This document shows positions 5,967 to 6,897 of a DNA stretch of 6,897 nucleotides, piece by piece. This DNA is from Pyrinomonadaceae bacterium (GTDB lineage Bacteria > Acidobacteriota > Blastocatellia > Pyrinomonadales > Pyrinomonadaceae): assembly GCA_013813825.1 (NCBI GenBank), contig JACCRA010000630.1, forward strand, positions 1 to 6,897. Direction: 5' to 3'. Within the stretch, counting starts at the first letter, position 1. The number at the start of each line of letters is the position of its first letter. Under the pieces are notes generated by a model. The model was given only the letters and a program-made list of their open reading frames with translations, searched no databases and was not told the origin of the DNA. The position numbers and the translations under genes are program-made.

Positions 5967-6643
5967 TCACAGCGGATGATGCCGCAACACGCTTAACAGT
6001 TCAAGATACAAGTTATGGTGCTGGTGCTTGAATCGCCACTCACACTCTTTCAAGTGTAGATCAAAAGTCGCTACGGGCACGCCGTTGAACTTCTGCAACC
6101 GACGTTTGGCAGAACTCCAGAAACTCTCGATGCCGTTGATATGACTGTGGTCATTAGCGAACTCGTTTTGTCCATGATGGACCCGGTAATGTTTAGCGTA
6201 ACCAACATCAACGAGTCCGTCGTAACCTCGCCAGCCGTCGGAGTGGATGACGACATTTACCGAGACGCGACCGTGAATAATGGCCTGTAAAGTAGCCTTT
6301 TTGCCGTCCAGGACGGTTTCAGTATAGACCTTGTCGTCGCGCTTGAGCAGCCCGAAGACGATGGCCTTACCCGATGCCCGTGACCGCGCTTGTTGCGCAC
6401 GCGATGCGGGCTGAAGTAAGACTCATCCACTTCGACATTACCGTCCTTGAAGGGCGATTGACGCGCACATTCAGCAGCGATGCGCCGACGGATGTTGCCG
6501 AAGATCGTCACCGTAGTCCGGTGTGGCAGCCCGGTAGTTGAGCCGCAGCACTGGCGCATAAATCAAGCGCGAAGTGCCGGACAAGAAGACGGAATTTGGC
6601 CTCTGCGATTCTTGAACAGCGATAATAGTGGTGGGTCTGATGA
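5967..6643 (-). pseudogene. IS1595-family (IS1016-like) DDE transposase with two frameshifts
   Basis: Read on the minus strand, three frames join into one transposase. Segment 1 (about 6643-6537) gives YYRCSRIAEAKFRLLVRHFA and AAAQL, the N-terminal HTH. Segment 2 (about 6536-6379) gives TGLPHRTTVTIFGNIRRRIA and VEVDESYFSPHRVRNKRG with the first catalytic Asp. Segment 3 (about 6378-5967) gives SGKAIVFGLLKRDDKVYTE, then VIHSDGWRGYDG with the second Asp, HINGIESFWSSAKRRLQKFN with the Glu, and ends LLSVLRHHPL before the TGA at 5967-5969. Each junction is repaired by adding one base: in the CAACTACC run near 6534-6537 and the GGG run at 6377-6379 (CCC on the plus strand). The open frame is closed by TAA at 6646-6648 with no start codon after it, so the N-terminus also lacks an initiator. 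The DDE triad is intact, implying fairly recent inactivation. Confidence 0.85.
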
Positions 6644-6644
6644 A
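6633..6644 (+). repeat. IS1595-type terminal sequence, copy 2, direct orientation
   Basis: GGGTCTGATGAA, identical to 5945-5956 and in the same orientation; the following bases (ATTAAACAG against GCTAAGAG) remain similar. An intact element should show this end inverted here. It may be the end of a second, otherwise deleted copy that lay to the right, or the product of an inversion. Confidence 0.6.
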
Positions 6645-6821
6645 ATTAAACAGAGCGAAAGGGTGACTAAGCCCATGCTTTTATCAATAGATGCGAGCAG
6701 CAATAATGTTCGAGTTTAACAGCCCGTCGCTGACCACTATAACTAGCTGGCACTGGCTGAGATAACGCCTCTAGAGCGGTTCAGAATTGCATATACGGTA
6801 TAAATTAGCGATGATTCTCGG
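6645..6821. other. Spacer between IS1595 debris and IS630-type gene
   Basis: About 177 nt with no coding similarity that I recognise. Towards its right side a TA at 6772-6773 followed by GAGCGGTTCAGAATTGC could be the target dinucleotide and terminal repeat of the IS630-type element whose gene starts at 6822; TATACGGTATA (6792-6802) is a small palindrome and possible -10 region just before that gene. Both points are tentative. Confidence 0.35.
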
Positions 6822-6897
6822 ATGAAAGCCTATTCCAACGATTTGCGCCGCCGCATCATTGATGTCATTCAAGAAAACGAAGAATCGCAACCCGAGA
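6822..6897 (+). CDS. Probable IS630-family transposase, N-terminus (cut by window edge)
   Basis: Only the first 25 codons are present: MKAYSNDLRRRIIDVIQENE followed by ESQPE. The pattern (M)xxYSxDLRxRIIxxI is the usual start of the first helix-turn-helix of IS630/Tc1-type DDE transposases, which insert at TA dinucleotides. The ATG at 6822-6824 fits; an ATG at 6811 hits a stop after four codons. No Shine-Dalgarno sequence is visible, common in IS genes. It is the only plus-strand gene in the window. The short length means another HTH protein of similar start cannot be excluded, and intactness is unknown. Confidence 0.7.
   Translation, partial: MKAYSNDLRRRIIDVIQENEESQPE

Larger units (their letters stand above)
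5945..6644 (-). mobile_element. IS1595-family insertion sequence, degraded
   Basis: A roughly 0.7-kb element holding the frameshifted transposase. One end is well defined: GGGTCTGATGAAGCTAA starts at 5945, 22 nt beyond the transposase stop, and is flanked directly by the IS1 remnant. At the other side the same 12 bases (6633-6644) appear in direct rather than inverted orientation, so the true 5' end in the transposase sense has been lost or rearranged. The 8 bases outside the good end (TTAATGAA, 5937-5944) are not found as a duplication next to 6644. The family call rests on the transposase. Confidence 0.72.

Noticed and set aside
6071..6256. 61-codon minus-strand reading frame in the IS1595 region
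   Set aside because: It is in a different frame from the recognisable transposase segment that spans the same bases, so it is a shadow.
6480..6719. 79-codon plus-strand reading frame opposite the transposase
   Set aside because: It runs antisense to the recognisable transposase N-terminus and has no protein-family resemblance.
1..6897. CRISPR arrays, tRNA or rRNA genes, toxin-antitoxin or defence systems
   Set aside because: No spaced direct repeats of CRISPR type, no recognisable RNA gene signatures and no defence-type proteins were seen; non-coding parts are explained by origin elements, hairpins and IS debris.

Overview
The window covers a chromosomal replication-origin region of a bacterium, with an F-type ATP synthase gene cluster on one side and decayed insertion sequences on the other. 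All housekeeping genes lie on the minus strand in the order dnaA, dnaN, atpF' (b'), atpF (b), atpH (delta), atpA (alpha, cut by the window start). The paired b'/b subunits, the delta subunit opening MSVQTMARRYA, the dnaA-dnaN linkage and the style of the beta clamp best fit Acidobacteriota, possibly the Blastocatellia/Pyrinomonadaceae side. That placement is from remembered family patterns, not a search; other phyla with b/b' pairs, including Cyanobacteria, are not excluded.

Layout. 1-1921: ATP synthase stalk and catalytic genes, tightly packed (2-nt gap, 4-nt overlap, then an 80-nt gap holding CT-rich heptamers). The membrane genes atpB (a) and atpE (c), which usually precede b'/b, are absent; instead a 287-nt spacer with two hairpins and a plausible promoter separates the block from dnaN. 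2209-3321: dnaN. 3322-3702: the dnaN-dnaA gap, the likely oriC. It holds about eleven DnaA boxes of the TTTTCCACA type, a perfect 25-bp inverted repeat made of box pairs, and a textbook unwinding module (box pair, short GC spacer, five TAG trios, AT-rich tract). 3703-5169: dnaA. 5170-5635: non-coding dnaA upstream region with a second, compact DnaA-box palindrome, so the origin looks bipartite around dnaA.

5636-6897: mobile-element debris. An IS1-family transposase C-terminus abuts one end of an IS1595-family element whose transposase carries two frameshifts. A second copy of the IS1595-type end sits in direct rather than inverted orientation at the far side. The first 25 codons of a probable IS630-family transposase run off the window on the plus strand.

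Functionally, DnaA binds the box arrays on both sides of its own gene, the trio module next to dnaN would be opened, and the beta clamp encoded beside it is loaded on the new forks. The atp block encodes the peripheral stalk plus the alpha subunit. I found no convincing undescribed gene system; the most noteworthy structure is the origin architecture.
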